A stretch of 64,000 nucleotides of DNA from [Anoxybacillus] calidus (GTDB lineage Bacteria; Bacillota; Bacilli; Bacillales; Anoxybacillaceae), in NCBI RefSeq assembly GCF_013760845.1, contig NZ_JACDUU010000001.1, positions 248,001-312,000 of the forward strand. Reading direction: 5' to 3'. This document shows positions 34,433 to 44,035 of the stretch, in pieces. The position numbers and the translations under genes are program-made. Below the pieces are notes generated by a model, which worked only from the letters and a program-made list of their open reading frames with translations, had not been told where the DNA came from and searched no databases. Every line of letters begins with the position of its first letter. Position 1 is the first letter of the stretch.

Positions 34433-35614
34433 GTGAATCATTCATATAAGCGTGTATTTTTAATTGTGATGGATTCAGTTGGAATCGGTGAAGCTCCGGA
34501 TGCGGAAAAATATAATGATAAAGGTGCCGATACGCTTGGACATATTGCTGAGCATCGCGGCGGTTTGAACATGCCAAATATGGCGAAACTCGGCTTAAGC
34601 AATATTCGTGAAATTAAAGGTGTGCCAAAGGCAGAAAAACCGCTTGCTTATTATACAAAAATGCAAGAGGCATCTGCCGGCAAAGATACGATGACAGGAC
34701 ATTGGGAAATTATGGGTTTAAAAATTGACACTCCATTCCAAGTGTTTCCTGAAGGTTTTCCGAAAGAGTTGATTGATGAATTAGAACAACGGACAGGCCG
34801 CAAAGTGATTGGCAATAAGCCAGCAAGTGGCACAGCGATTATTGAAGAGCTTGGAAAAGAGCATATGGAGACAGGTGCTCTTATTGTTTACACATCGGCA
34901 GATTCTGTATTGCAAATTGCTGCCCATGAAGAAATCATTCCCCTTGATGAGTTATACAACATTTGTAAAATTGCCCGGGAGCTGACGTTAGATGAGAAAT
35001 ATATGGTTGGGCGTGTCATTGCTCGTCCGTTCATCGGAACACCGGGGAATTTCCAACGAACTGCCAACCGTCACGACTATGCGTTAAAGCCGTTTGGCCG
35101 CACAGTGATGAACGAATTGAAAGATGCGGGATATGAAGTGATTGCCATCGGTAAAATTTCCGATATTTATGATAACGAAGGTGTGACAAAATCATTACGC
35201 ACGAAATCAAATATGGACGGTATGGATAAATTGGTTGAAACGTTAAAAATGGATTTCACAGGGCTTAGCTTTGTGAATTTAGTTGACTTTGATGCATTAT
35301 ACGGACATCGCCGCGACCCACAAGGCTACGGAGATGCGTTGGAGGAGTTTGATGCTCGTCTTCCGGAAGTATTCGAATTGTTAAAAGAAGATGATTTACT
35401 CATTATTACCGCTGACCATGGTAATGACCCTGTGCATCATGGTACGGACCATACGCGTGAATATGTGCCGCTTCTTGTATACAGCCCAAGCATGAATGGC
35501 GGAAAAGAATTGCCGCTGCGTCAAACATTTGCTGACGTTGGAGCAACGATCGCACATAACTTTAACGTGACAATGCCAAAACACGGCACAAGCTTTTTAG
35601 AAGAACTAAAATAG
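34433..35614 (+). CDS. deoB: Phosphopentomutase
   Basis: A 393-residue metalloenzyme of the alkaline-phosphatase superfamily that interconverts ribose-1-phosphate (or deoxyribose-1-phosphate) and the 5-phosphates. Motifs are [14 protein letters not shown] (metal Asp), [11 protein letters not shown] (catalytic Thr region) and [20 protein letters not shown] (metal ligands). GTG start, seven bases from GGAGGAA. It heads a nucleoside salvage operon with punA and pdp, which supply its pentose-1-phosphate substrates. Known as drm in B. subtilis. Confidence 0.95.
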   Translation: MNHSYKRVFLIVMDSVGIGEAPDAEKYNDKGADTLGHIAEHRGGLNMPNMAKLGLSNIREIKGVPKAEKPLAYYTKMQEASAGKDTMTGHWEIMGLKIDTPFQVFPEGFPKELIDELEQRTGRKVIGNKPASGTAIIEELGKEHMETGALIVYTSADSVLQIAAHEEIIPLDELYNICKIARELTLDEKYMVGRVIARPFIGTPGNFQRTANRHDYALKPFGRTVMNELKDAGYEVIAIGKISDIYDNEGVTKSLRTKSNMDGMDKLVETLKMDFTGLSFVNLVDFDALYGHRRDPQGYGDALEEFDARLPEVFELLKEDDLLIITADHGNDPVHHGTDHTREYVPLLVYSPSMNGGKELPLRQTFADVGATIAHNFNVTMPKHGTSFLEELK

Positions 35615-35625
35615 GAGGAATATCG

Positions 35626-36447
35626 ATGAATAAAGCGGCGATTGAAAAAGCAGCGAGCTATCTAAAAGAAAAATTCCCAAAAGCACCGCAAATCGGCTTA
35701 ATTCTTGGCTCAGGTCTCGGTGTTCTGGCAGACGAAATTGAAAATGCGATTAAAATTCCATATCATGAAATACCGGAATTTCCTGTGTCAACGGTAGAAG
35801 GGCATGCAGGTCAGCTTGTATACGGCGAGCTTCAAGGTGCAACCGTATTGGCGATGCAAGGGCGTTTTCACTACTATGAAGGATACAGCTTTGAAAAAGT
35901 GACCTTTCCTGTCCGTGTGATGAAAGCATTGGGGATTGAGCAGTTAGTTGTAACGAACGCGGCTGGGGGAGTGAATGAAAGCTTCCAACCGGGGGATTTA
36001 ATGATTATTACGGATCATATTAATAATATGGGCGGAAACCCTTTAATTGGTCCGAACGACCCTGACTTAGGAGTGCGCTTCCCTGACATGACGGAAGCCT
36101 ACAGCAAACGTCTCCGCAAGCTGGCAAAAGAAGTAGCAGCAAAATTGAATATAAAAGTACAAGAAGGTGTCTATTTCGGCAACACAGGTCCTTCTTATGA
36201 GACACCAGCGGAAATCCGCATGATTCGCACACTCGGGGGCGATGCAGTCGGCATGTCTACTGTACCTGAAGTGATTGTAGCTCGCCATGCACAAATGGAA
36301 GTGTTGGGGATTTCTTGTATTTCCAACATGGCAGCAGGTATTTTAGATCAGCCGTTAACGCATGATGAAGTGATTGAGACAACGGAAAAGGTAAAGTCTG
36401 ACTTTTTACGTTTTGTCAAAGCAATTATTGCGGAAATGGCGAAGTAA
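35626..36447 (+). CDS. punA: Purine-nucleoside phosphorylase
   Basis: A 273-residue trimeric-type phosphorylase. Phosphate and base sites are visible as GLILGSGLGVLAD, VEGHAGQLVYG, MQGRFHYYEGY, VTNAAGGVNESF and the late GMSTVPEVIVARH with ISNMAAG. It releases guanine or hypoxanthine and ribose-1-phosphate, which deoB converts. It is 11 bp downstream of deoB with its own AGGAGGAA site. Named punA or pupG in B. subtilis. Confidence 0.94.
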   Translation: MNKAAIEKAASYLKEKFPKAPQIGLILGSGLGVLADEIENAIKIPYHEIPEFPVSTVEGHAGQLVYGELQGATVLAMQGRFHYYEGYSFEKVTFPVRVMKALGIEQLVVTNAAGGVNESFQPGDLMIITDHINNMGGNPLIGPNDPDLGVRFPDMTEAYSKRLRKLAKEVAAKLNIKVQEGVYFGNTGPSYETPAEIRMIRTLGGDAVGMSTVPEVIVARHAQMEVLGISCISNMAAGILDQPLTHDEVIETTEKVKSDFLRFVKAIIAEMAK

Positions 36448-36509
36448 ACAGCCTTTCCGCATCACAATTACACATATATTACATATTAAATGGAAAAAGG
36501 TGATGGATA

Positions 36510-37811
36510 ATGAGAATGGTCGATTTAATTGAAAAGAAGCGTGACGGACACGCTTTAACAAAAGAGGAAATTCAATTTATTATTGAAGGTTATACAAAAG
36601 GTGATATTCCAGACTATCAAATGAGCGCCTTTGCGATGGCTGTCTTTTTCCGTGGGATGACCGAGGAGGAAACAGCAGCGCTAACAATGGCAATGGTTCA
36701 TTCCGGAGATATGATTGATCTTTCAAACATCGAAGGAATTAAGGTTGACAAACACTCGACGGGCGGCGTTGGCGACACGACGACATTAGTATTAGGCCCA
36801 CTTGTTGCTTCCGTTGGTGTTCCTGTAGCGAAAATGTCAGGACGCGGTCTTGGACACACAGGAGGAACCATTGATAAATTAGAATCCGTTCCTGGCTTCC
36901 ATGTTGAAATTGATAACGATGAGTTTATTCGTTTAGTTAATCAAAACAAAATTGCTGTGATTGGACAAACAGGAAATTTAACTCCAGCAGATAAAAAATT
37001 GTATGCGCTTCGCGATGTAACAGCAACGGTTAACAGCATTCCGCTCATCGCTTCTTCGATTATGAGTAAAAAAATTGCAGCAGGTGCTGATGCGATTGTA
37101 TTGGACGTTAAAACAGGTGCAGGCGCATTCATGAAAGATTTGGAAGGTGCGAAACAGTTAGCAACAGCAATGGTCGAAATCGGCAAGCGAGTGGGACGTA
37201 AAACGATGGCGATTATCTCCGATATGAGCCAGCCGCTAGGGTTTGCAATCGGAAACGCGCTTGAGGTGAAAGAAGCGATTGATACGCTAAAAGGAGAAGG
37301 ACCGAAAGACCTAGAAGAATTGTGTTTAACATTAGGCAGCCATATGGTTTACTTGGCAGAAAAAGCAGCATCATTAGAAGAGGCGCGGGCAATGCTTGAA
37401 CAAGCAATGAAAGATGGTTCAGCGCTTGAAACATTTAAAACATTCTTAAGTGCTCAAGGCGGAGATGCCTCTGTTGTCGATGATCCATCGAAGCTTCCTC
37501 AAGCGAAATATCAATTTGAATTAGAAGCAAAAGAAGACGGTTATGTTTCAGAAATCGTCGCAGATGAAATCGGAACAGCGGCGATGCTGCTAGGTGCAGG
37601 CCGCGCTACAAAAGAATCAACCATCGATTTGGCAGTTGGTTTAGTATTACGCAAAAAAATCGGCGATGAAGTGAAAAAAGGCGATTCCTTAGTAACCATT
37701 TACAGCAACACAGAAAATATTGAAGAAGTAAAACAAAAGCTGTACGAAAACATTAAAATCTCAGCAACGCCTGTTAAAGCACCAACATTAATTTATGATA
37801 AAATTTCATAA
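36510..37811 (+). CDS. pdp: Pyrimidine-nucleoside phosphorylase
   Basis: A 433-residue enzyme of the thymidine-phosphorylase family. The phosphate loop [11 protein letters not shown], the [18 protein letters not shown] block and [11 protein letters not shown] are intact; the alpha and alpha/beta domains and C-terminal beta domain are full length. It cleaves uridine, deoxyuridine and thymidine. Last gene of the deoB operon; the stop codon shares its last base with a GTCTGACCCC palindrome that can terminate the transcript. Confidence 0.94.
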   Translation: MRMVDLIEKKRDGHALTKEEIQFIIEGYTKGDIPDYQMSAFAMAVFFRGMTEEETAALTMAMVHSGDMIDLSNIEGIKVDKHSTGGVGDTTTLVLGPLVASVGVPVAKMSGRGLGHTGGTIDKLESVPGFHVEIDNDEFIRLVNQNKIAVIGQTGNLTPADKKLYALRDVTATVNSIPLIASSIMSKKIAAGADAIVLDVKTGAGAFMKDLEGAKQLATAMVEIGKRVGRKTMAIISDMSQPLGFAIGNALEVKEAIDTLKGEGPKDLEELCLTLGSHMVYLAEKAASLEEARAMLEQAMKDGSALETFKTFLSAQGGDASVVDDPSKLPQAKYQFELEAKEDGYVSEIVADEIGTAAMLLGAGRATKESTIDLAVGLVLRKKIGDEVKKGDSLVTIYSNTENIEEVKQKLYENIKISATPVKAPTLIYDKIS

Positions 37812-37868
37812 AAGGGTCTGACCCCCACTACGTTAACGCTGTAAAGTGTTGGGGGTCAGACCCCTTTT
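37811..37868. repeat. GTCTGACCCC palindrome, copy C
   Basis: AAAGGGTCTGACCCCCA opposes TGGGGGTCAGACCCCTTT, with loop around CGTTAACGCTGTAAAG. It immediately follows pdp and ends in a T run. Loop and arms match copies A and B at more than 80 percent by eye. Confidence 0.87.
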
Positions 37869-37938
37869 TTTATTTTGGGCTGTATAAAAATGTATTGTTT
37901 GGAAAAAATGGCATGTATAAAGAATGGAGGTTTGGGAC

Positions 37939-39120
37939 ATGAAGAGGTTGTTCATTGGGTTTATGATGTTTACATTTCTGTTTATGTTTACAATTTCCAC
38001 AGGCGTCCAAGCGGAGGAAAAAACAAAAACGAATGTACAAAATGTAGAATTAGCAGATGAAGCGAGGTCAGCAATTTTAATTGAACGTGATACTGGCACT
38101 GTGCTGTATGAAAAAAATGCACATGAAAAGCTGCCGCCAGCGAGCATGACAAAAATTATGACGATGCTTTTAATTATGGAAGCCATCGACAAAGGGGAAC
38201 TTACATTAAAAGAAAAGGTGCGAACCAGCGAATATGCTGCTTCTATGGGCGGCTCACAAATTTTCCTTGAACCCGGAGAAGAAATGACGGTTGATGAGCT
38301 ATTAAAAGGGATTGCTATTGGCTCAGGAAATGATGCTTCTGTTGCAATGGCAGAGCGAATTGCCGGCTCTGAAGCATCATTTGTTGCAATGATGAACAAC
38401 AAAGCGAAAGAGTTGGGACTAAAAAATACATCATTTAAAAATGCCACTGGCTTGCCGGCTGAAGGCCATTACAGTTCAGCCTATGATATGGCCATTATGG
38501 CAAAAGAGCTCTTGAAATATGACCAGATTACAAAATATACAGGGAAATACGAAGACTATTTACGTGAAAACACAGATAAAAAATTTTGGCTTGTGAATAC
38601 GAACAGGCTTGTCAAATTTTACCCTGGGGTTGATGGCGTAAAAACAGGATTTACTCACGAGGCAAAATATTGTTTAACAGCAACGGCCAAAAAGGATAAT
38701 ATGCGCGTCATTGCAGTCGTGTTTGGCGCTCCGACACCGAAAGAGCGCAACGCACAAATTACAAAAATGCTAGATTATGCATTCAGCCAATATAAAACGC
38801 ACCCTATTTATGAACGAAATCTCGTCATTAGCAAAGCAAAAGTGAGCAAAGGAAAATGGAATGAAGTTGACATCGTCACATCAGAACCGATTTCCATTTT
38901 AACGAAAAAAGGGACATCCATTAAAGACATTGAAAAAGTGATTAAAGTGAAAGAAAACATAAAAGCGCCAATTAAGAAGGGTGACCAACTCGGCACGCTT
39001 GTGTTAAAACAAAACGGCAAAGTTGTTCTCGAAAGTCCGCTTGTAGCCAAAGAAAATGTTGCTGCAGCAAGTTGGTGGGATTTATTTAAACGGACATTCG
39101 GCTGGTTTGTGAAGTCCTAA
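37939..39120 (+). CDS. dacF: D-alanyl-D-alanine carboxypeptidase DacF
   Basis: A 393-residue penicillin-binding protein 5 family enzyme. Signal peptide about 1-25 (MKRLFIGFMMFTFLFMFTIS...), active-site Ser69-x-x-Lys72 (ASMTK), SGN motif (AIGSGNDAS) and KTG (GVKTGFTHEA), then the beta-rich PBP5_C domain and a C-terminal amphipathic segment ending FKRTFGWFVKS. In B. subtilis DacF acts from the forespore to regulate cortex cross-linking. The ATG at 37939 follows GGAGG. It precedes spoIIAA, as in B. subtilis, where read-through into the operon occurs. Confidence 0.92.
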   Translation: MKRLFIGFMMFTFLFMFTISTGVQAEEKTKTNVQNVELADEARSAILIERDTGTVLYEKNAHEKLPPASMTKIMTMLLIMEAIDKGELTLKEKVRTSEYAASMGGSQIFLEPGEEMTVDELLKGIAIGSGNDASVAMAERIAGSEASFVAMMNNKAKELGLKNTSFKNATGLPAEGHYSSAYDMAIMAKELLKYDQITKYTGKYEDYLRENTDKKFWLVNTNRLVKFYPGVDGVKTGFTHEAKYCLTATAKKDNMRVIAVVFGAPTPKERNAQITKMLDYAFSQYKTHPIYERNLVISKAKVSKGKWNEVDIVTSEPISILTKKGTSIKDIEKVIKVKENIKAPIKKGDQLGTLVLKQNGKVVLESPLVAKENVAAASWWDLFKRTFGWFVKS

Positions 39121-39188
39121 GAGATGCTTGTCAACTTTTGTATACCGTTTTCTATTTTTAGCGAATGGCCACTAGTTTTGTCATGAAA

Positions 39189-39216
39189 GAAGGATTCTAG
39201 GCCGCATGCATCGAAA
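39189..39216 (+). promoter_or_regulatory. Sigma-H type promoter of the spoIIA operon
   Basis: GAAGGATTC (39189-39197) and ATCGAAA (39210-39216) with 12-bp spacing deviate little from the sigma-H consensus. TTGTCAAC (39128-39135) and a TTTTGTCATGAA stretch (near 39177) upstream resemble Spo0A boxes, as expected for this operon in B. subtilis. Confidence 0.55.
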
Positions 39217-39250
39217 CTTTCCTTATCCGAGTGACAAGGAGGAAAGTGCA

Positions 39251-39601
39251 ATGAGTCTTACGATTGGTCTTGAAGTCAAATATGATGTATTGCTCATTCG
39301 TCTTGCAGGAGAGCTAGACCATCATACGGCCGAGGAACTTCGCACAAAAGTAACGGATTTATTGGAAAAAGAACAAATTCGCCATATTGTTTTAAATCTA
39401 GAGCATTTAACATTTATGGACAGTTCGGGACTTGGAGTAATCTTAGGACGATACAAGCAAATAAAAAATATCGGTGGAGAAATGATTGTTTGCTCCATTT
39501 CTCCAGCCGTAAAAAGGCTATTTGAAATGGCAGGGTTATTCAAAATTATTCGCTTTGAAAGCGATGAACAATATGCTTTAAAAACATTGGGGGTGGCGTA
39601 A
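39251..39601 (+). CDS. spoIIAA: Anti-sigma-F factor antagonist SpoIIAA
   Basis: A 116-residue STAS-domain protein. The phosphorylated serine is Ser58 in [14 protein letters not shown], exactly as in B. subtilis. In unphosphorylated form it displaces sigma-F from SpoIIAB; SpoIIE reactivates it in the forespore. I chose the ATG at 39251, after AAGGAGGAAAGTGC; an upstream in-frame extension (from 39206) has no homology. Its stop overlaps spoIIAB by one base. Confidence 0.95.
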   Translation: MSLTIGLEVKYDVLLIRLAGELDHHTAEELRTKVTDLLEKEQIRHIVLNLEHLTFMDSSGLGVILGRYKQIKNIGGEMIVCSISPAVKRLFEMAGLFKIIRFESDEQYALKTLGVA

Positions 39602-40041
39602 TGAGAAACGAAATGCACCTCCAATTTTCCGCGCTGAGCCAAAACGAATCATTCGCTCGCGTCACTGTTGCAGCCTTTATTGCCCAGCTCGATCCAACAA
39701 TGGATGAACTTACAGAAATCAAAACCGTTGTTTCAGAAGCGGTAACGAATGCAATTATTCACGGTTACAATAACGATCCAAATGGAATTGTATACATTTC
39801 TGTTGTCATTGATGACGGTGTTGTTCAAATTACAATTCGCGACGAAGGCGTCGGTATTGTTGATGTTAATGAAGCGCGTCAGCCTTTGTTTACGACAAAA
39901 CCAGAGCTTGAGCGCTCAGGAATGGGTTTTACGATTATGGAAAATTTTATGGACGAAGTTGTAATTCATTCGGAAGTCAATAAAGGAACAACGATTCATT
40001 TAACTAAGTATTTAACGAAGAGCAAAGCGCTATGCAATTAA
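39601..40041 (+). CDS. spoIIAB: Anti-sigma-F factor / serine kinase SpoIIAB
   Basis: A 146-residue GHKL-fold kinase. ATP-binding boxes: N-box [14 protein letters not shown]1 RDEGVGI, and G2 [15 protein letters not shown]. It binds and inhibits sigma-F and phosphorylates SpoIIAA. Start overlaps the spoIIAA stop (TAATG). Seven bases plus a short gap separate it from sigF. Confidence 0.95.
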   Translation: MRNEMHLQFSALSQNESFARVTVAAFIAQLDPTMDELTEIKTVVSEAVTNAIIHGYNNDPNGIVYISVVIDDGVVQITIRDEGVGIVDVNEARQPLFTTKPELERSGMGFTIMENFMDEVVIHSEVNKGTTIHLTKYLTKSKALCN

Positions 40042-40054
40042 GGGAGACATGCCT

Positions 40055-40813
40055 ATGGATGTCGATGTCAAACAAGAAAATAATCAGACGCATTTAAAAG
40101 ATCATGAAATAAAAGAATTGATTCGCAGAAGCCAAGAAGGAGACCAAGAGGCGCGGGATGAAATTATCGAAAAAAATATGCGCCTCGTTTGGTCGGTTGT
40201 TCAGCGTTTTTTAAATCGTGGCTATGAACCGGACGATTTGTTTCAAATCGGTTGCATTGGTTTATTAAAGTCAGTTGACAAATTTGATTTATCATATGAT
40301 GTTAAGTTTTCGACTTATGCAGTTCCGATGATTATCGGTGAAATCCAACGGTTTATTCGTGATGATGGAACGGTTAAGGTAAGCCGCTCTTTAAAGGAAA
40401 CAGGTAACAAAATTCGCAAAGCAAAAGATGAATTGTCGAAAAAATACGGCAGAGCGCCAACGATTACGGAACTTGCCGACTATTTAAATATATCGCCTGA
40501 GGATGTGATTCTTGCACAAGAGGCGAGCCGTTCACCAACTTCGATTCATGAAACGGTTTATGAAAATGATGGCGATCCAATTACGCTTCTTGACCAAATT
40601 ACCGATCAGAATACAACATCATGGTTTGATAAAATTGCTTTAAAAAAGGCGATTGAAGAGCTTGATGAACGGGAACGGCTCATTGTTTATTTGCGTTACT
40701 ATAAAGACCAAACCCAATCAGAAGTGGCATCTAGATTAGGCATCTCTCAAGTACAAGTTTCAAGATTAGAAAAGAAGATATTGCAGCAAATAAAAGAGAG
40801 AATGGATGAGTGA
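40055..40813 (+). CDS. sigF: RNA polymerase sigma-F factor
   Basis: A 252-residue sporulation sigma factor with regions 2 (NMRLVWSVVQRFLNRGYEPDDLFQIGCIGLLKSVDKFD), 3 and 4 (QSEVASRLGISQVQVSRLEKKIL). It is the first forespore-specific sigma factor. I start at the ATG at 40055 (MDVDVKQ, like B. subtilis MDVEVKK), eight bases after GGGAG; an ATG two codons earlier is too close to that site. A terminator overlaps the stop codon, which separates the spoIIA operon from spoVA. Confidence 0.95.
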   Translation: MDVDVKQENNQTHLKDHEIKELIRRSQEGDQEARDEIIEKNMRLVWSVVQRFLNRGYEPDDLFQIGCIGLLKSVDKFDLSYDVKFSTYAVPMIIGEIQRFIRDDGTVKVSRSLKETGNKIRKAKDELSKKYGRAPTITELADYLNISPEDVILAQEASRSPTSIHETVYENDGDPITLLDQITDQNTTSWFDKIALKKAIEELDERERLIVYLRYYKDQTQSEVASRLGISQVQVSRLEKKILQQIKERMDE

Positions 40814-40829
40814 CATCCATTCTTTTTTT
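40799..40829 (+). terminator. Terminator of the spoIIA operon
   Basis: 10-bp stem AGAATGGATG / CATCCATTCT with 5-nt loop and T run; the left arm lies within the last sigF codons. Confidence 0.9.
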
Positions 40830-40903
40830 GTGCCGTTTGATTTTAAATAAAATGGTACAAAGAAGAATATTTTTGTGAAATTTTTGGAAAATCCTATTTC
40901 CTT

Positions 40904-40933
40904 GCATGATTGCTCCAGTGCCCAAACATACTA
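40904..40933 (+). promoter_or_regulatory. Sigma-G type promoter of the spoVA operon
   Basis: GCATG (40904-40908), 18-bp spacer, CATACTA (40927-40933): a full match to the sigma-G pattern. The spoVA operon is a known sigma-G target in the forespore. Confidence 0.8.
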
Positions 40934-40969
40934 TTTCATAAGGAATTTAATGCGCAGGATGTGAGACAG

Positions 40970-41593
40970 GTGGAGAAAGTGGTATTTATTAGGCTGCGTA
41001 ATCGTGTTCAAGTACATCCGAACGCGGATGTATGTATTGGAGATGTTGCGCAAATGATTGTAAACGATGCAGAGCTTATTGAAAATCTAAAAAAAATCAT
41101 GATTTACAAAATAAAAGCAAGTGATAAGAATATCGTCATTATTGACGTTATGAAAGTCGTTAAGGCGATATTGGACTTCGATTCGTCTCTTGATATTCAA
41201 ACGATTGGTCCTACACAAACGATTGTTGAAGTCGTATACAAAAAAAGAAATTTTACAAGTCTTTATTTCGCTTTGGTTTGGCTGCTGCTGTTTATCGGTT
41301 CGGCATTAGCCATTATGAATTTCCATGAGGATGTGAGCATGCAGCAAGTGCATCAGCGCCTGTATACGATTATTACGGGCGAAAAAAACGATAAACCGCT
41401 GCTATTTCAAATTCCTTACTCCATCGGTTTAGGGCTTGGAATGATTTTATTTTTTAACCACTTATTTCGCAAGCGAATTAATGAAGAGCCAAGTCCTCTC
41501 GAAGTCGAAATGTTTAACTATCAGCAAGCGATTGATCAATACGTCATTTTACATGAAAACAAAGAGAGTATAAGGAGAGTTCATGACGATTGA
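40970..41593 (+). CDS. spoVAA: Stage V sporulation protein AA
   Basis: A 207-residue protein with a soluble N-terminal half and two membrane helices (about 98-118 and 147-168), ending with NEEPSPLEVEMFNYQQAIDQY, a strongly conserved block. It is part of the SpoVA channel that moves dipicolinic acid through the inner forespore membrane. The GTG at 40970 gives the family length; an ATG at 40910 would lie upstream of the sigma-G start and is rejected. Overlaps spoVAB by 11 bases. Confidence 0.92.
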   Translation: MEKVVFIRLRNRVQVHPNADVCIGDVAQMIVNDAELIENLKKIMIYKIKASDKNIVIIDVMKVVKAILDFDSSLDIQTIGPTQTIVEVVYKKRNFTSLYFALVWLLLFIGSALAIMNFHEDVSMQQVHQRLYTIITGEKNDKPLLFQIPYSIGLGLGMILFFNHLFRKRINEEPSPLEVEMFNYQQAIDQYVILHENKESIRRVHDD

Positions 41594-42005
41594 CGTTATC
41601 CTCATTATCATGATCGGCTTGGCGGGAGGCTTGGCGGTTGGTAGCGGTTTTGTTGCTTTTATCGTTGTTCTTGGTGTGATTCCACGGCTTACGCAACTAA
41701 CAAAAACGATGAAATCGATTCATGCGTATGAATTGGCTGTTGTAGCCGGAGCGCTTACAGGAGGGTGGGTAAGCCTTCGTAATACGGCGTTGTATTTGTC
41801 GAAATATTTGTTAATTCCAATGGGACTTTTTAGCGGCGTCTTTATTGGAATGCTTGCAGCCGCTTTAACAGAAGTACTGAATGTATGGCCTATTTTAGCA
41901 AAACGAATTGGTATAGAGGAGAAAATTGTGATTTTGCTGATGGCAATTGCTTTTGGCAAAGTATTTGGTTCTTTGTTTCATTGGGTTTATTTTGTTGACC
42001 ATTGA
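41583..42005 (+). CDS. spoVAB: Stage V sporulation protein AB
   Basis: A 140-residue membrane protein with about four helices (near 5-28, 45-62, 75-100, 112-130). It matches SpoVAB by size and by position between spoVAA and spoVAC. It overlaps spoVAA, so they are coupled. Unusually, a repeat element separates it from spoVAC. Confidence 0.9.
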   Translation: MTIDVILIIMIGLAGGLAVGSGFVAFIVVLGVIPRLTQLTKTMKSIHAYELAVVAGALTGGWVSLRNTALYLSKYLLIPMGLFSGVFIGMLAAALTEVLNVWPILAKRIGIEEKIVILLMAIAFGKVFGSLFHWVYFVDH

Positions 42006-42009
42006 TAAG

Positions 42010-42122
42010 GAAGCTGATCCATAAGGGAAGGCTCTGACCTCACACAACTCTCACATATAGAGTTACTTTATCAAATAGAATGGACAGTATATTGTAAGGC
42101 CTGACCCTTTGCAGACAGCTTC
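42010..42122. repeat. Dispersed palindromic repeat, copy 4, inside the spoVA operon
   Basis: Outer arms GAAGCTG / CAGCTTC, followed inwards by ATCCATAAGG and CTGACCTC opposite CTGACCCTTT. It belongs by sequence to the ~100-bp family. It lies between spoVAB and spoVAC with no promoter evident downstream, so operon transcription has to cross it. Confidence 0.6.
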
Positions 42123-42196
42123 GAGTGGATCCTTGACTTAAAAAATCGTTGTACGATTGAAAGAATTGTTTGAAAAAAATGCTGGGGAGGGGTTGT

Positions 42197-42643
42197 ATGA
42201 AGTTACGAGATAACTATCAAGAAGCAGTTAAAATATTTCAACCGAAACCTTCCTATTTTCTTAACGCGGTAAAAGCCTTTTTTGTAGGCGGTTTGATTTG
42301 TGGAATCGGTCAAGCGTTGCAGAATTTTTATATAAAATTTTTTACACTAGATGTTTCTGTTGCACAACATATGGTGCTTGGAACTTTCATTCTACTTGCA
42401 ACATTGCTGACGGGGATGGGAGTGTATGACAAAATCGGACAGTTTGCAGGGGCAGGTTCGATGATTCCGATCACCGGTTTTGCTAATTCATTAGCCAGCG
42501 CAGCCCTTGAGCATCGCAGTGAAGGTGCTGTTCTTGGAATTGCTAGCAATATGTTTAAAGTGGCTGGGGCTGTTATTGTGTATGGTGTTGTCATCGCCTA
42601 TATTCTTGGCGTCATTCACTATTTATTTTGGAATATATTCTAG
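42197..42643 (+). CDS. spoVAC: Stage V sporulation protein AC
   Basis: A 148-residue membrane protein with four or so helices. Conserved blocks FFVGGLICGIGQALQNFY, GVYDKIGQFAGAGS and PITGFANSLASAALEHRSEG match SpoVAC, the mechanosensitive pore component of the dipicolinate channel. The ATG at 42197 follows GGGGAGGGG. Its 5' gap to spoVAB (about 190 bp) is much larger than in B. subtilis because of the inserted repeat. Confidence 0.93.
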   Translation: MKLRDNYQEAVKIFQPKPSYFLNAVKAFFVGGLICGIGQALQNFYIKFFTLDVSVAQHMVLGTFILLATLLTGMGVYDKIGQFAGAGSMIPITGFANSLASAALEHRSEGAVLGIASNMFKVAGAVIVYGVVIAYILGVIHYLFWNIF

Positions 42644-42663
42644 CTTTGAAGGAGGGGGTCTCC

Positions 42664-43680
42664 GTGAAGCTTGTCGGAAAGCAAACATGGATATTTGAAA
42701 ATCAAGTATACCTTCAAGCTGCGGCGACCGCTGTTGGACCAATGGAAACAGAGGGGCCGCTTGGCGAACAATTTGATGTAACTTATCCAGATTTATATTG
42801 TGGAGAAGGTACTTGGGAGTTGGCGGAGCGGCGTTTAATGAAAGATGCGGTACAAGCATGTTTGACGAAAGCTAGGTTAGAAATAAACGATATCGACTTT
42901 TTTTTAGCAGGAGATTTATTAAATCAAAATGTGACAGCGAATTATATAGCCCGCGATCTTCCAGTTCCGTTTTTATGCATGTTTGGCGCCTGCTCAACGT
43001 CAATGGAGACGTTAGCTGTAGCCGCGGCACTTGTTGACGGTGGTTTTGCTAGACGAGTATTAACTGCGGCAAGCAGCCATAATGCTACTGCAGAAAGGCA
43101 ATTTCGCTATCCAACTGAATTTGGCGGACAAAAGCCAAAAAGCGCCACCTTCACTGTAACAGGAGCCGGAGCGGCACTTGTTAGCCGGGAAAACAGCATG
43201 TTCCGCATAACCGCTGCAACAATTGGAAAAGTCGTTGATTTCGGGATGCACAATCCGCTTGATATGGGATCAGCCATGGCCCCGGCTGCGGCATCGACCA
43301 TTCAGCAACATTTCCAAGATTTAAACACTTCCCCGGAAGACTATGACTTAATTGTAACAGGTGATTTATCGGGAGTAGGCAGTCCGATTTTAAAAGAATT
43401 GTTGTGGGAAGAGGGATATGATATTACTGATAAACATAATGATTGTGGATTGCTTATTTACAGGCCTGACCAAGAAGTGTTTGCGGGAGGAAGCGGATGT
43501 GCTTGCAGTGCTGTTGTGACATATGGACATTTATTAAAGGAAATGGAAAAAGGGAATTTGCGGAAAATTTTTGTTGTGGCAACAGGTGCATTGTTAAGCC
43601 CGACGATGATGCGACAAAACCAATCTATACCGGCCATTGCTCATGGAGTTGTTTTAGAAGTAGTCAAGGGGGAAAGGTAA
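42664..43680 (+). CDS. spoVAD: Stage V sporulation protein AD
   Basis: A 338-residue protein with a thiolase-like fold (FGACSTSMETLAVAAALVDGG; AGGSGCACSAVVTYGHLL). In B. subtilis SpoVAD binds dipicolinic acid directly on the outer face of the inner spore membrane. GTG start nine bases after GGAGGGGG, giving exactly the B. subtilis length. Its stop overlaps the next start (TAATG). Confidence 0.94.
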   Translation: MKLVGKQTWIFENQVYLQAAATAVGPMETEGPLGEQFDVTYPDLYCGEGTWELAERRLMKDAVQACLTKARLEINDIDFFLAGDLLNQNVTANYIARDLPVPFLCMFGACSTSMETLAVAAALVDGGFARRVLTAASSHNATAERQFRYPTEFGGQKPKSATFTVTGAGAALVSRENSMFRITAATIGKVVDFGMHNPLDMGSAMAPAAASTIQQHFQDLNTSPEDYDLIVTGDLSGVGSPILKELLWEEGYDITDKHNDCGLLIYRPDQEVFAGGSGCACSAVVTYGHLLKEMEKGNLRKIFVVATGALLSPTMMRQNQSIPAIAHGVVLEVVKGER

Positions 43681-44030
43681 TGGAATATGTCCTTGCATTT
43701 TTGGTAGGCGGAATCATTTGTGTACTTGGTCAACTGGCAATGGATATTGGCAAATTTTCACCAATTCATGTGATGAGTATGTTTGTTGTGCTCGGCGCCT
43801 TTCTTGGAAGCATCGGGGTATATGATTGGCTTGTCTCCTTTGCTGGTGCTGGTGCCATCCTTCCTATTAGTGGTTTTGGTTATGCGCTGATGGATGGAGT
43901 AACAGCAAATATACAAGAGAGCGGCTTGCTTGGCATTGGTACAGGAATGTTTGCACAAACGGGTGTCAGCCTTTCTGCGGCGATTTTGTTCTCTTTTCTC
44001 ATCAGCCTGATTTTCAAACCGAAAGGATAA
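43680..44030 (+). CDS. spoVAEB: Stage V sporulation protein AEB
   Basis: A 116-residue membrane protein with three to four helices, related to SpoVAC ([28 protein letters not shown]). It belongs to the SpoVA channel core along with SpoVAC. Length equals the B. subtilis protein. The one-base overlap with spoVAD fixes the start. Confidence 0.93.
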   Translation: MEYVLAFLVGGIICVLGQLAMDIGKFSPIHVMSMFVVLGAFLGSIGVYDWLVSFAGAGAILPISGFGYALMDGVTANIQESGLLGIGTGMFAQTGVSLSAAILFSFLISLIFKPKG

Positions 44031-44035
44031 GCAAA

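Noticed and set aside
40910-40969. Upstream ATG for spoVAA
   Set aside because: It lies before the predicted sigma-G start point and gives a protein longer than the family.
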